Of a stretch of DNA of 64,000 bases, positions 32,596 through 43,800 are shown piece by piece. Every line of letters begins with the position of its first letter. Positions within the stretch are counted from its first letter, which is position 1. The stretch covers positions 80,916 through 144,915 of the forward strand of contig JAJDCQ010000039.1 of the NCBI GenBank assembly GCA_029260755.1, in the 5' to 3' direction. The translations under genes were made by a program, and so were the position numbers. The notes under the pieces are model-generated. The model had not been told where the DNA came from and did not search any database. It saw nothing but the letters and a program-made list of their open reading frames with translations. This DNA is from Planctomycetota bacterium (GTDB lineage: Bacteria; Planctomycetota; J058; JAJDCQ01).

Positions 32596-35500
32596 GCCTC
32601 GTCCGCGGAGCGATCGGCCGCCCGGTCACCGTCACGATGGCCTGCGTCGCGGCCACCGTCGTCGGCATCATCGGGCTGAACGTGATCCCGCTGCAGCTCC
32701 TCCCGAGCGGCTTCCAGAGCCGCGGAATGACGCTGATCTTCCCGTACCCGAACGCCGACCCGCTGAGCGTCGAGCGCGACGTCGCCCTCCCCGTCGAGGA
32801 GGCGCTCGCGACCGTCCCGTGGCTCGGATCGGTCGACGTCCGGTGCGACGCGGACCGCGCCCGGTTCAACCTCGAGTTCGCCGGGACGGTCGACACCTCC
32901 ATCGCCGCCCTCGAGGTGCGCGACCGGCTCGAGCGGCTTCGACCCGAGCTGCCGGTCGAGGCGCAGCAGTACTTCATGTTCCGCCACTCGGCCGACGGCT
33001 TCCCCGACATGGCCTACGGGGCGCTCGTCCCGATCGAGCTCGGCCTCGACGGGTTCCAGGTCCTCGAGAAGCGGCTCATCCCGAAGCTCTCCCGGATCGA
33101 CGGCGTCGCGAGCGTCGACACCTGGGGCGGCCTGGTCGATCAGCAGGCGCACATCGAGCTCGACGAGGAGGTCGTCCGGGCGCAGAAGATCAACATCTTC
33201 GAGCTCGTCGCGCGCCTCCGCGGCGAGAACTTCAACCTCCCGGGCGGGACGATCGACGACGGCGGCCGGCAGCTCTTCGTGAGGAGCGCCGCCCCGTTCG
33301 ACTCGATCGCCGCCGTCGAGGCCTACCCGGTCAACCGACACCTCACCCTCGGCGACATCGGCGAGGGCGTCCTCAAGGCGGGATACCGCGACAGCGTCAG
33401 CCGGATGAACGGCCAGCCGATCGTCTGGATCGTGATCAAGAAGGAGAGCGGGCGGAACACGGTCGACGTCTGTCGCCGCGTCCGCGAGGAGGCCGACGCC
33501 ATCGGCGACGACCCGCTCCTGGCCGGCTTCGAGCTGCTGCCGATGTGGGACGCGGGCGAGAGCATCGAGGCGTCCCTGTCGGGGCTCAAGGGGAGCCTCC
33601 TCTGGGGCGGCTTCCTCGCGATCGGCGTCCTGTTCCTCTTCCTCCGCCAGGTCCGGGCGACCTCGATCATCGCCGCCGCGATCCCGTTCTCGTTCCTCGT
33701 CGCCCTGGCGCTCCTGGCCGGCTTCGGCTTCAGCCTCAACATCCTCACCCTCGCCGGGCTCACCCTCGCCGTCGGGATGCTCGTCGACAATGCGATCGTC
33801 GTGGTCGAGAACGTCGTCCGAAGACGCGAGGCCGGCGAGTCGATGGTCGAGGCGGCGGCGAGCGGATCGGGTCAGGTGGCTCTCGCGATCACCCTCGCGA
33901 CCCTGACGACGATCGTCGTCTTCCTGCCGCTCCTGTTCGTGAGCGACGAGCCGATCGTCCGCGTGATGATCACGAACCTGGCCGTCCCGATCAGCTTCGG
34001 GCTGCTCGCGAGCCTCGTCACGGCGCTCCTCGTCGTGCCGCTCCTCGCCTCCCGCCTGAAGACCAAGGTGACCGCGGACGGCGTCGTGACCGCGTCGAGC
34101 CCGACGGCGGCCGAGGATGGCTGGGGGCCGCTGCCCTGGATCCGGCGCCGGCAGCTCGCGTTCATCCGCTGGTCGCTCGCCCACCGGGTCGAGAGCGTGA
34201 TCATCCTCCTCGCGCTGCTCGGCGGCGGCGGAAAGCTGCTCAGCAGCGGCGTCGACAAGGTCGGCGACGACGGCGGCGGGATGCGGGAGCAGATCCGCAT
34301 CGGCGTCGAGCTCGACTCGTCGACGACGCTGATCGAGGCCAACGACGTCTTCTCCTACTACGAGGAGTTCCTCATCCCGCGGCGGGCGGCCTACGGCGCC
34401 AAGCACGTCCAGGTCCGCTTCGGTCGGTCCGACGGCCGGATCGAGCTCCGTCTCCTCCCGCCGGGTGAGCGAGACGGAGAGGAGGCGATCCGGGAGCGCC
34501 TCAAGAAGGACCTCCCCCGCCTCCCGGGCGTGAAGCTCAACTTCCGGGGCGGCGGAGGCGGCGGAGAGGAGGAGACCGAGGATGAGGGCGGCGGCGAGGT
34601 GACCGTCTCACTCTCGGGGCCGGACTCGACCGAGCTCTACGCGCTCGCCAAGTCCCTCCAGGAGCGCCTCATCGAGACGGGAGTGTTCGACGAGGTGAAC
34701 GACGGTCTCGAGGACGCCGCCCGCGAGGTGCGCGTCGAGCTCGACCGCGAGGCGGTGAACCGGCTCGGCGCGAACCCGCAGACGGTGCTCGGGACGCTCG
34801 CCTACCAGCTCCGGGGGAGCCGCCTGGCCGACCTGCGCATCGGCGGCGAGGACATCCCGCTGATCGTGAGCTTCACCGAGCCCGACGACGGCGAGGGCCT
34901 CAACTGGCTCCGGAGCACCACGATCACGACGGAGAAGGGCTCGATGCCGCTCTCGGCGCTGAGCCGCATCCGCACCGCGCGAGGCCCGCAGTCGATCCAC
35001 CGGCGCGACCGCAAGACGCAGGTGACGGTCAAGGGGATCACGGCGAAGAAGGAGGACGTCGAGCTGGCCGACCGGGCGGTGAGAGAGGTGATGGCCACCT
35101 TCCCGCTGCCCGAGAGCTACGCGGCGAAGGTCCAGGGGGACCTCCGCACGTTCGAAGCGCAGTTCGCCGAGATCCTGATCGTGCTCGGCCTCGGCGTCGC
35201 GTTCATGTTCCTGCTGATGGGCGTGCTCTTCGAGAGCTTCCTCCTCCCCGTCGCGGTCCTCCCGAGCCTCCCGTTCGCGTTCCTCGGCGGCTACATGGGC
35301 CTCTGGATCACCGGGACGCCGATGGACGTCCTCGCGAGCATGGGCTCGATCGTCCTCGCCGGGATCGTCGTCAACAACGCCATCGTCCTCGTCGACGCGA
35401 TCAACCAGAACCTCGCCGCCGGGATGCGCCAGACCGAGTCGATCCTCGCCGGAGTCCGCGACCGCTTCCGCCCCGTCGTGCTGACCGCCTCGACGACCGT

Positions 35501-35708
35501 CGTCGGTCTCCTCCCGATGGCCTGGAGCCCGGCGACCGAAGGCGTCCTCAGCTACCACAGCCTCGCGCGAGCGATCATCGGCGGCCTGCTCGTCGGAACG
35601 ATCGGAACGCTCGTCGCGGTGCCGCTCGCGTGGCTGCTCCTCGACGACCTCCGCCGGATGCTGATGCGGATCGTCGGCACCTACTGGCGGAACGAACCGA
35701 CGGCCTGA
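32592..35708 (+). CDS. Second RND-family efflux permease
   Basis: A 1038-residue RND pump of normal length: IGRPVTVTMACVAATVVGIIG at the N-terminus, TM4 segment GLTLAVGMLVDNAIVVVEN, and IVLAGIVVNNAIVLVDAIN in the second half. The central loop has an acidic Gly-rich patch (GGGGGGEEETEDEGGGE). GTG start overlaps the previous stop (GTGA). One adaptor with two distinct permeases recalls MdtABC-type heteromeric pumps, so the two may assemble together. No outer-membrane factor gene follows. Confidence 0.92.
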   Translation: MSLVRGAIGRPVTVTMACVAATVVGIIGLNVIPLQLLPSGFQSRGMTLIFPYPNADPLSVERDVALPVEEALATVPWLGSVDVRCDADRARFNLEFAGTVDTSIAALEVRDRLERLRPELPVEAQQYFMFRHSADGFPDMAYGALVPIELGLDGFQVLEKRLIPKLSRIDGVASVDTWGGLVDQQAHIELDEEVVRAQKINIFELVARLRGENFNLPGGTIDDGGRQLFVRSAAPFDSIAAVEAYPVNRHLTLGDIGEGVLKAGYRDSVSRMNGQPIVWIVIKKESGRNTVDVCRRVREEADAIGDDPLLAGFELLPMWDAGESIEASLSGLKGSLLWGGFLAIGVLFLFLRQVRATSIIAAAIPFSFLVALALLAGFGFSLNILTLAGLTLAVGMLVDNAIVVVENVVRRREAGESMVEAAASGSGQVALAITLATLTTIVVFLPLLFVSDEPIVRVMITNLAVPISFGLLASLVTALLVVPLLASRLKTKVTADGVVTASSPTAAEDGWGPLPWIRRRQLAFIRWSLAHRVESVIILLALLGGGGKLLSSGVDKVGDDGGGMREQIRIGVELDSSTTLIEANDVFSYYEEFLIPRRAAYGAKHVQVRFGRSDGRIELRLLPPGERDGEEAIRERLKKDLPRLPGVKLNFRGGGGGGEEETEDEGGGEVTVSLSGPDSTELYALAKSLQERLIETGVFDEVNDGLEDAAREVRVELDREAVNRLGANPQTVLGTLAYQLRGSRLADLRIGGEDIPLIVSFTEPDDGEGLNWLRSTTITTEKGSMPLSALSRIRTARGPQSIHRRDRKTQVTVKGITAKKEDVELADRAVREVMATFPLPESYAAKVQGDLRTFEAQFAEILIVLGLGVAFMFLLMGVLFESFLLPVAVLPSLPFAFLGGYMGLWITGTPMDVLASMGSIVLAGIVVNNAIVLVDAINQNLAAGMRQTESILAGVRDRFRPVVLTASTTVVGLLPMAWSPATEGVLSYHSLARAIIGGLLVGTIGTLVAVPLAWLLLDDLRRMLMRIVGTYWRNEPTA

Positions 35709-35716
35709 GTCGCCAC

Positions 35717-35733
35717 GGCGAGCGCTGCTCGCC
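35717..35733 (+). terminator. Hairpin after the RND operon, terminator-like without U-tract
   Basis: A perfect 7-bp stem (GGCGAGC and GCTCGCC, 3-base loop) begins 8 bases after the second pump's stop. No run of T follows, so intrinsic termination is uncertain; it may stabilise the 3' end or pause transcription before the sigma-factor gene. Confidence 0.35.
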
Positions 35734-35806
35734 GACTCGAACGCTGGCGTGACCGTCCAGCAAGCCGACCGATCGCCAGGCCGGCCGCCGTGCTAGGCTT
35801 GGTTCC

Positions 35807-36544
35807 ATGGATCCCCGTTTCACCACGACCCGCTGGAGCGTCGTCCTCTCGGCGGGGGCGGCCCGAACTCCGGCGAGCGCGGACGCTCTCGAGACGCTCT
35901 GCCGGGCCTACTGGTATCCGCTCTACGCGTACGCCCGCCGGTGGGGGAGGTCGCCGGACGACGCGCAGGACGTGGTGCAGGGATTCTTCGCTCGCCTGCT
36001 GGAGAACGGCGCCCTCGGAGCGGCGGACCCGGGCCGCGGTCGCTTTCGCTCGTTCCTCCTCACCTCGTTCCGCAACTTCATCACGAACGAGTCGGCGCGG
36101 GCCTCCGCGCGCAAGCGCGGCGGCGGCGTCTCGGTCCTCTCCATCGACGCGGCGCGTCCCGAGGAGCGCTACGCCCTCGAGCCGGTGACCGACGAGACCC
36201 CCGATCGGCTGTTCCTCCGGAGCTGGGCGCTCGCGCTCCTTCGGACGGTGCTCGGAAGGCTGCGGGCGGCCTACGCCGATCAGGGCAAGGAGGCTCTGTT
36301 CGAGCGGCTCGAGCCGTTCATCGTCGGCGCCGGCGACGGCTCGTACGGCGATGCGGCCGAGGCGACCGGCCTCACCGCGGGCGCCCTGCGCGTGACGGTC
36401 CATCGGCTCCGTCGCCGGTATCGCGACACCCTCCGAGAGGAGGTCGCGCAAACACTCTCGGAGAGAGGTGATGAGGTCCCCGAAGCGGCGATCCGTGACG
36501 AGATCTCGGAGCTCCTGGCCGCCCTCGGAGGACGTCCAGCGTAA
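35807..36544 (+). CDS. ECF-type RNA polymerase sigma factor (planctomycete kinase-linked type)
   Basis: A 245-residue ECF sigma factor. The N-terminus FTTTRWSVVLSAGA is the hallmark of a group of sigma factors abundant in planctomycetes that are encoded beside Ser/Thr kinases. Region 2 is seen as YWYPLYAYARRWGRSPDDAQDVVQGFFARLLE, and region 4 as GSYGDAAEATGLTAGALRVTVHRLRRRY. The gene before it is unrelated; the kinase follows 47 bp downstream on the same strand and probably controls sigma activity by phosphorylation, as known for such pairs (the mechanism here is inferred). Confidence 0.92.
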   Translation: MDPRFTTTRWSVVLSAGAARTPASADALETLCRAYWYPLYAYARRWGRSPDDAQDVVQGFFARLLENGALGAADPGRGRFRSFLLTSFRNFITNESARASARKRGGGVSVLSIDAARPEERYALEPVTDETPDRLFLRSWALALLRTVLGRLRAAYADQGKEALFERLEPFIVGAGDGSYGDAAEATGLTAGALRVTVHRLRRRYRDTLREEVAQTLSERGDEVPEAAIRDEISELLAALGGRPA

Positions 36545-36591
36545 CGTGAACGGTCCGATTCCTGTATCGAGTCAGGCGAAGGGAGACGACC

Positions 36592-38190
<1,599 letters not shown>

Positions 38191-38227
38191 CCTGACCCCT
38201 CCCCTGCGGTACGCGCGCTCGCCTATC

Positions 38228-38355
38228 GTGATTCCAGGGGTCAGGTCCAGGATTCACACCAAAGGGGTCAGGTCACACCAGAGGGGCGGGGTCCCACGAG
38301 CTGCTGCGACAGATTCGCTCGTGTGAATCCTGGACCTGACCCCTCGATTCACACC
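38228..38355 (+). repeat. Palindromic repeat, copy 1
   Basis: The element begins with AGGGGTCAGGTCCAGGATTC and ends with its near inverse, and contains an inner GGGGTCAGGTC box, so it can fold into a long hairpin. Its right flank (38352-38407, with GACGCCGGCTCCGAGCCGAG) is shared with copy 3. REP/MITE-like sequences spread by REP-associated transposases behave this way, but no such gene is here. Confidence 0.85.
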
Positions 38356-38407
38356 AGAGGCTTGGCGCGAACGCTCCGGGCGACGCCGGCTCCGAGCCGA
38401 GGCTGTT

Positions 38408-38536
38408 GTGATTCCAGGGGTCAGGTCCAGGATTCACACCGATGGGGTCAGGTCACACCAGAGGGGCTGGATCCCACCACGCGCCGCTGCGACAGATTCG
38501 CTGGTGTGATTCCTGGACCTGACCCCTCGTTTCACA
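38408..38536 (+). repeat. Palindromic repeat, copy 2
   Basis: Same layout as copy 1, starting directly at the end of copy 1's right flank. Differences are mostly in the central loop (TGGATCCCACCACGCGCCGC). Copy 2 is closest to copy 3 in the loop and the right arm. Confidence 0.85.
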
Positions 38537-38880
38537 ACGGTTCGCCCGCAGCGAGCCGATCCGAGGTTCGGTCGCGGGCGCCGACCGCGAGTCGAACCTG
38601 ACCGGCTCGATGCGAGGCAGGTGGCGACGGCGGGTCGAAGACGAGGCGTCCTGCTCCCGCTCCAATGAGCTGGTCATGGCCGAGGATGGCGAGTCAGGAA
38701 CCGTCGGGGCGCTCGTTGCGCGTTCGCCAGCGTCGAGAGGGACGGGCGAGGATGATGCAGCCAACGACCTCGCTCTTGGAGTCGAGGTCGATTCCGACGA
38801 AGTGGGGCCCGGTCTCGACGGTGTACCGTTCGATGGAGCCCTGCACGCGGCGAAGGCGCTCGAGGGACTCGAGCTGCCCA

Positions 38881-39010
38881 TGATTCCAGGGGTCAGGTCC
38901 AGGATTCACACCGAAGGGGTCAGGTCACACCAGAGGGGCTGGATCCCACCACGCGCCGCTGCGACAGATTCGCTGGTGTGATTCCTGGACCTGACCCCTC
39001 GTTTCACACC
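38881..39010 (+). repeat. Palindromic repeat, copy 3
   Basis: Same layout as copies 1 and 2. Followed by the shared right flank (about 39007-39070, ending CGAGGCTGTTGCG) seen after copy 1, so the mobile or duplicated unit may be about 180-190 bp. Confidence 0.85.
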
Positions 39011-39096
39011 AGAGGATTGGTGCGAGACGTTCTGGTCCGTGCGACGCCGGCTTCGAGCCGAGGCTGTTGCGTGCGCGCATGTGCGTCTCCGCCAGG

Positions 39097-39666
39097 TCAG
39101 CGCCGGTTCCGCCTCAACGCGACATCGGGGCGAATTGGCTGCCCGTCCGCCATGTATCCGTCGACCTTCATGAGGCCCGTTGGGATCGCCGGCGGTAGCA
39201 GGATCTTCTGCGCGCCGAGGCCGGTCGGATCGGGGATTCTCGTTCTCCCAATCAGGCGGTCGGCCGCGGCAAGGCAAGCTCGCTCGAGAGGCGCAGATGG
39301 AAGCCCTCGTTCCTCATGCCACGCCACGAGCTCAATCGATGCGGAGGTCAGGCCTTGCACGTTCGCCAGGTAACTCGACCACAGTTCTTCGGAGGCCTCG
39401 CCTGCGGCGAACACGATCTGAGTGGCTCCGAACCCGACGACTTCGAGCACCTGAGCTTCGTTGAACGGAGGAGTCAGCAGCTCGACGACTAGGAGTGCGC
39501 AGCCGTCGTCAGGGTTGCGGAGCACAGCGAACTCGAGAGCGTCGCCGTCCATCACGATGCGGCCGACGTTTTCGTCCGCGCCGACGAGGCATCGAAACGC
39601 ACACGCCATGGCGTGAGGAACGACCCCGAGGATCGCGATCTTCGACCAGCTCGGCCTGTCGTCCAT
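39097..39666 (-). CDS. Hypothetical protein after the MoxR-like ATPase
   Basis: A 189-residue soluble protein of unknown family, starting 43 bp after the MoxR-type ATPase on the same strand. ATG 39666 has AGAGG about 10 bases upstream. Segments alternate hydrophobic strands and helices (ALEFAVLRNPDDGCALLVVELL, EVVGFGATQIVFAAGEASEEL, SIELVAWHEERGLP). Third codon positions are less GC-rich than in the neighbours (many A/T endings), suggesting a more recently acquired gene. It could be the small third component of the MoxR-VWA system, judged by position only. Confidence 0.62.
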   Translation of the reverse strand: MDDRPSWSKIAILGVVPHAMACAFRCLVGADENVGRIVMDGDALEFAVLRNPDDGCALLVVELLTPPFNEAQVLEVVGFGATQIVFAAGEASEELWSSYLANVQGLTSASIELVAWHEERGLPSAPLERACLAAADRLIGRTRIPDPTGLGAQKILLPPAIPTGLMKVDGYMADGQPIRPDVALRRNRR

Positions 39667-39709
39667 CGGCGGTTGCCTCTGCTCCAGTGCGCAAGCGTAG
39701 ACTCTGCTC

Positions 39710-40825
39710 TTACCTCGCGTCTTCCTTCAGCACCGCGGTGATCGTTGCCCACGCGGCGCCTGCGTCCGACGCGGTGTCGCTCCACTTGCCCGGTAGTCTT
39801 CCGCAGAACGAGGACTTCAGGATCTCGGGCAGGGCGTTGCGCTGGTCCTCCTCGAACAGGGGATGGTCGAGGTAGATGCACGCCTCCTCGGTCGCTCTCA
39901 CCGACAGCGTTCCGCCGACCTCGGGTTGCTCGCGGACCCTCGCCGCGACCTTCACGATCAGCTCGATCAGCGCGGCCGACATCCCCGGGTGCCGCTTGGT
40001 GAGGAGCTTCACCTCCTCGGGCGGTGGCGGGTAGTCCATCTGCACCGGGGCGAACCGGTCGAGCTGGGCCGGGTCGATCGCGAAGGTGCCGGAGAACTCG
40101 TTGCCTCGGTTGACGGCGGCGACGAACTGGACGTTGTCGGGGATCGCGCGGAAGCGGTTCTCGATCGGGTCGAAGAGCCGGCGCGTCGCGTCGAGGGCGG
40201 GCATCAACGCGTTCCGGGCGCTCTCGGGGCAGCGGTTGAGCTCGTCGAGGAACACGAGATACCGCCTTCGCGGACTCGCGTCGGCCTCTTCCAGGGCCGT
40301 CAGGATCTCGGTCTTCACGAAGTCGGTCACCGGATGCCCCGACTCGGATGCCCGCACCTGCACCGTCGCGAGGAAGTCCGACGCCTCGATGACCGCCCCG
40401 CAGTTGAAGAGGACGAACTCCATCGCGAGGGTCGTCGCGATGCTCTTGGCGAGGGTCGTCTTGCCGCATCCCTGCGGCCCGTCCAGCAGGATGTTGAGGC
40501 CGCTCTCGAGCAGCACCTGGAGCTTTCGCGACACGACCGGGTCGAGCCAGACGCCCTCCAGCGCAAAGTCCAGCACCCGGACGAGCTCGACCTCGATCGC
40601 TCCGCGGTCGTCGCGGTTCGGCTTGCGGATGGCCTTGATCCGGACGGTGCACGGGACGCCCGGCCGCACGCCCGGGTCGTCGCAGAGGACGACCTTGGGG
40701 GCGCGCCGCCCGTCGAGGTGGGTCGCCCGGAACCGGAACGGGGAGCCCTCGACGGCGTTCGTCCAGAACGTCGTCTCCCGGACCTGACCGGTCGAGACCT
40801 CCTCGAGAGGGAGCTTCGCGCCCAC
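39710..40825 (-). CDS. MoxR-type AAA+ ATPase
   Basis: A 371-residue ATPase. GTG 40825 fits the 26-bp gap after the VWA gene, and GGAGAAGG stands just upstream. An N-terminal domain of about 100 residues (RETTFWTNAVEG, VPCTVRIKAIRKPNRDDRGA) looks like a small beta barrel. Then Walker A GPQGCGKTTLAKS (about 109), Walker B YLVFLDELNRCPESARNALM, sensor AAVNRGNEFSGTFAIDPAQLDRF, and the lid with LSVRATEEACIYL. MoxR ATPases remodel client proteins together with VWA-domain partners; the adjacent VWA protein is the obvious partner. Confidence 0.92.
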   Translation of the reverse strand: MGAKLPLEEVSTGQVRETTFWTNAVEGSPFRFRATHLDGRRAPKVVLCDDPGVRPGVPCTVRIKAIRKPNRDDRGAIEVELVRVLDFALEGVWLDPVVSRKLQVLLESGLNILLDGPQGCGKTTLAKSIATTLAMEFVLFNCGAVIEASDFLATVQVRASESGHPVTDFVKTEILTALEEADASPRRRYLVFLDELNRCPESARNALMPALDATRRLFDPIENRFRAIPDNVQFVAAVNRGNEFSGTFAIDPAQLDRFAPVQMDYPPPPEEVKLLTKRHPGMSAALIELIVKVAARVREQPEVGGTLSVRATEEACIYLDHPLFEEDQRNALPEILKSSFCGRLPGKWSDTASDAGAAWATITAVLKEDAR

Positions 40826-40851
40826 ACGCCTTCTCCGACGGGCTCGGCTGT

Positions 40852-43800
40852 TCAGACCGCCCGGAGCGTCCGCCCGACCAGTCCCAGCACCACCTCGGCG
40901 AACCTTCGCACCGCCGCGGAGAGGTCGTCCTCGCCCGCCAGCTCGACGTAGTGCGGGAAGCATACCTCCTCGAGCGGACGGACCGCCACCTGAGCGCACG
41001 CGATCCCCTGCCGGTGCGTGAGCGCCCCCACGAGCGTCCGGAGCGCCTCCACGCTGCACTCGGTCGGCAGCCCGTCGCTGATCATCACGAGCAGCTTCGC
41101 CTTCCGCCGGCTCGCCCGGGCGAGGGCGGCCGCGTGGACGAGGGCCGCCGCGTCGTTGTTGCCTCCCCCGTCCTCGAGCGAGGCGACGGCGCATCGATCG
41201 GCCGTGCCGGCGTCGTAGATGACCGCGTCGGTGAAGCCCAGCACGCGTGTGTCGACGCCCGACAGGCCGCGGCTCGCCTCGGCGAGGAGCGTGCCGAAGA
41301 GGCGCGCCTTCTCCATGCTCCGCCCGGTCGCCATCGAGCCCGAGCAGTCGATGACGAGCCCGAGGAACAGATCCGCCCGGAAGATCGTCCGCCGCGCGAC
41401 GAGGATCCGCGGGTCGCCGCGCGCGAGCGCCTGGCCGAGCCGCGCCCGGTCGAGCTCCTTGCCGCGGGTCCGGCGCCGGACGCGCTCGAGCCCGAGCCCG
41501 AGCCGCCGCAGCGTCTCGCGCATCCGCCGGGCCGGCCCGGCGACCTGCGCGGCGAGGGCGCGGTGGGCGGCCGGGTCGAACGGGATCGGCACGACCGTCG
41601 TGATCCGGTCGAACGACTCGTCGGTGTCGACGTTGATCTCGAGCGGGCCTCCGCGCCCGCCCCGGCCCCTGTCGGGCTTCCCGCGCCGGCGGAGCACCCG
41701 CTGCACCTCGGCCTGGAGCTCGGGCTCGCCGATCCCGTCGGCCCGCTCCGCGAGCTCGGCCTCGTCGCCGCTCGCGAGCCCGTGCAGGCCGAACGTCTCG
41801 AGGAGCGCGCTCTCCGCCCCGAAGATGCGGCGGAGGGCGCGGGCGATCTCGAGGAGCTCCTCCATCGAGCTGTCCCGGAAGCTCCGCCGCCCGAAGAGGA
41901 CCAGCCCGGCCGCCACCTTTGGATCGCCCGTCCGGTCGCCGAGTCCCATCCGCAGGGCCCGGACGAAGCGGGCCAGGCTCCCGCCCGCCTGCTCGAGGTG
42001 GCGCAGGAGGCGGCCGTGCGGGACGCGGACGGCGCCGGCCGCGCGCGCCGGCCGGAGGCGCGTCTTCACGAGCACCTCGAAGCTGCGCCCGAGGAGCGCG
42101 TCGACGAGAGTGCTCACCGGGACCTCGCGGCTGCTGTGCTGGAACGCCCACGCGGCGAGGCGCTTCAGCTTGTCGCCGTGCGCCCCGTCGACGGCGCGCA
42201 GGTTCCGCTCGAGGTGCTCGTCGGCGACGAGGTTGAGGGTGCCGGCGAGGCGCTCCCTGGCCGCCTCCTCCCAGACTCCCTCGGCGTCGGGGCCGCGGTG
42301 GTACCGGTGATGGCCGATCTCGTGGAGAATGAGCCCGCGGACGACGTCGTCGCCGTGCCGCTCCTCACGCAGGAGCGGCAGCACGTTGACGTGGATCGTG
42401 CTCGACCCGAGCCGGGTGTAGCCGAGCTCCCCCTCGGCGAGCATCGCGATCCGGAGGAGCCGTCCGGTCAGCTCGCGGCCGCGGAGGACGCCCCAGGCGA
42501 ACGCCTCGGCGAGGCGGGCGAGCTTCGAGGCCCGCCGGGGGCCCGACGGCATCCGCGCGAGCAGGGTCGAGCGGGTCCTGGCCCGGGTGGTGTCGGTGAG
42601 CATCCGGGTCCAGGCGTCGACCCGCGCCGCCGCGTCGACGCCGGGCCTCTCGAGGAGCTCGAGGACGAGGCCCTCGGGGTTGCCCTCGGCGGCCCAGCCG
42701 GCGACGAGGGTCGCGTCGACGGCCGCGTCGAGCTCGGCGCGGGGCGCGAACGCCAGCAGGCCCGCGTGCTCGTGCCCGCGGCGCCGGGCGAAGACCTCCT
42801 GGCGCCGGGCGAAGACCTCCCGGAGCAGGACCGGGACGCCGGTCCGGTCGCCGTGGCGGGAGAGGAGCGCCGCGGCCGCGTCGACCCGCAGCGAGGCGAG
42901 CCGGTCGGTCCCCGCGTCCAGGAAGCCGGCGAGGGCGTCCCGGACCGGGTCGCCGACGGCCGTCAGGAGCGCTCGCACCGCCGGGACGTACGCGCTCGGC
43001 TGCGGCGAGGTCGCCAGGTGCGTGGCGACGACGACCTCGTCGATCCCGGCGGCGACGAGCGCCTTCCAGTGGGCGTCGCCGAACCAGGGGATGCTGCACG
43101 GCTCGGCGACGATCGCGAACGCCGCCTCGGCCGCCGACGCCTCGCCCCGGTCGATGAGGCCGATGGCGATCGCGAAGCGGAGCTCGGCGGCGCCGCCCCC
43201 ATCGAGGACCGCCCGCACGGCCTCGAGCGAGGGCTCGTTGGGCCACAGGGCAATCACCGCGGCGAAGCTCGCCCCGACGCGCGGGCCGAGGGCGAGGGCG
43301 CCCGCGAGGCGCTCGCGCGCCTCGACGCCGAGCTCGAGGAGGCGGAAGGCGGCCTCCTCGATGATGCGCGGCCCGCCGCTCGCGCAGAGCTCGACGAGCG
43401 CGTCGACGTCGTCGCACGCGCGGACCGCGGCGAGCCGCTCGGGATCGGGCGGCGCCCAGGCCGGGTCGCGGGCGGGGCCGGCCGCCGCGACGAGGCCGCG
43501 GGCGTCGACCCACCCGCCGAGCTCGCCGAGCGTCTCGGCGTCCAGGTGGGGGAGCATCGCGATCACGTCGTCGCGGTGGGCGGCGAGGAGCGCGCCGCCC
43601 GCGCCCGATGCGTGCAGGCGCGCGAGCATCTTGCCCGCCGCCGGCCCGAGCGGGCCGCGGAGGGCGCCGACGCAGACCGCGACGCTCGCCTCGTCCAGGA
43701 GAGCGGTGAGGAGCTCGGGGTGGCGGTAGCGCGCGATCCCGCAGAAGCCGGCCGCGGCTCGCCACGCAGCGAGGGCGAGGCGCGGGCTCGGGAGGGCCGC

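Larger units (their letters stand above)
38191..39096. other. Gene-poor 900-bp block with palindromic repeats
   Basis: No supportable gene lies here. Three long palindromic repeat copies occupy 38228-38355, 38408-38536 and 38881-39010. The 340 bp between copies 2 and 3 is non-repetitive; a short minus-strand frame (38694-38909, IGIDLDSKSEVVG-like) begins inside copy 3 and is not convincing. The surrounding flanks of copies 1 and 3 are also alike. Confidence 0.75.

Noticed and set aside
38694..38909. Short minus-strand frame between palindromic repeats (71 codons)
   Set aside because: Its start is supplied by repeat copy 3, it has no ribosome site and no recognised motif.
38228..39010. CRISPR-like array
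   Set aside because: Only three copies, each about 130 bp and internally palindromic, with unequal spacing and no Cas genes.
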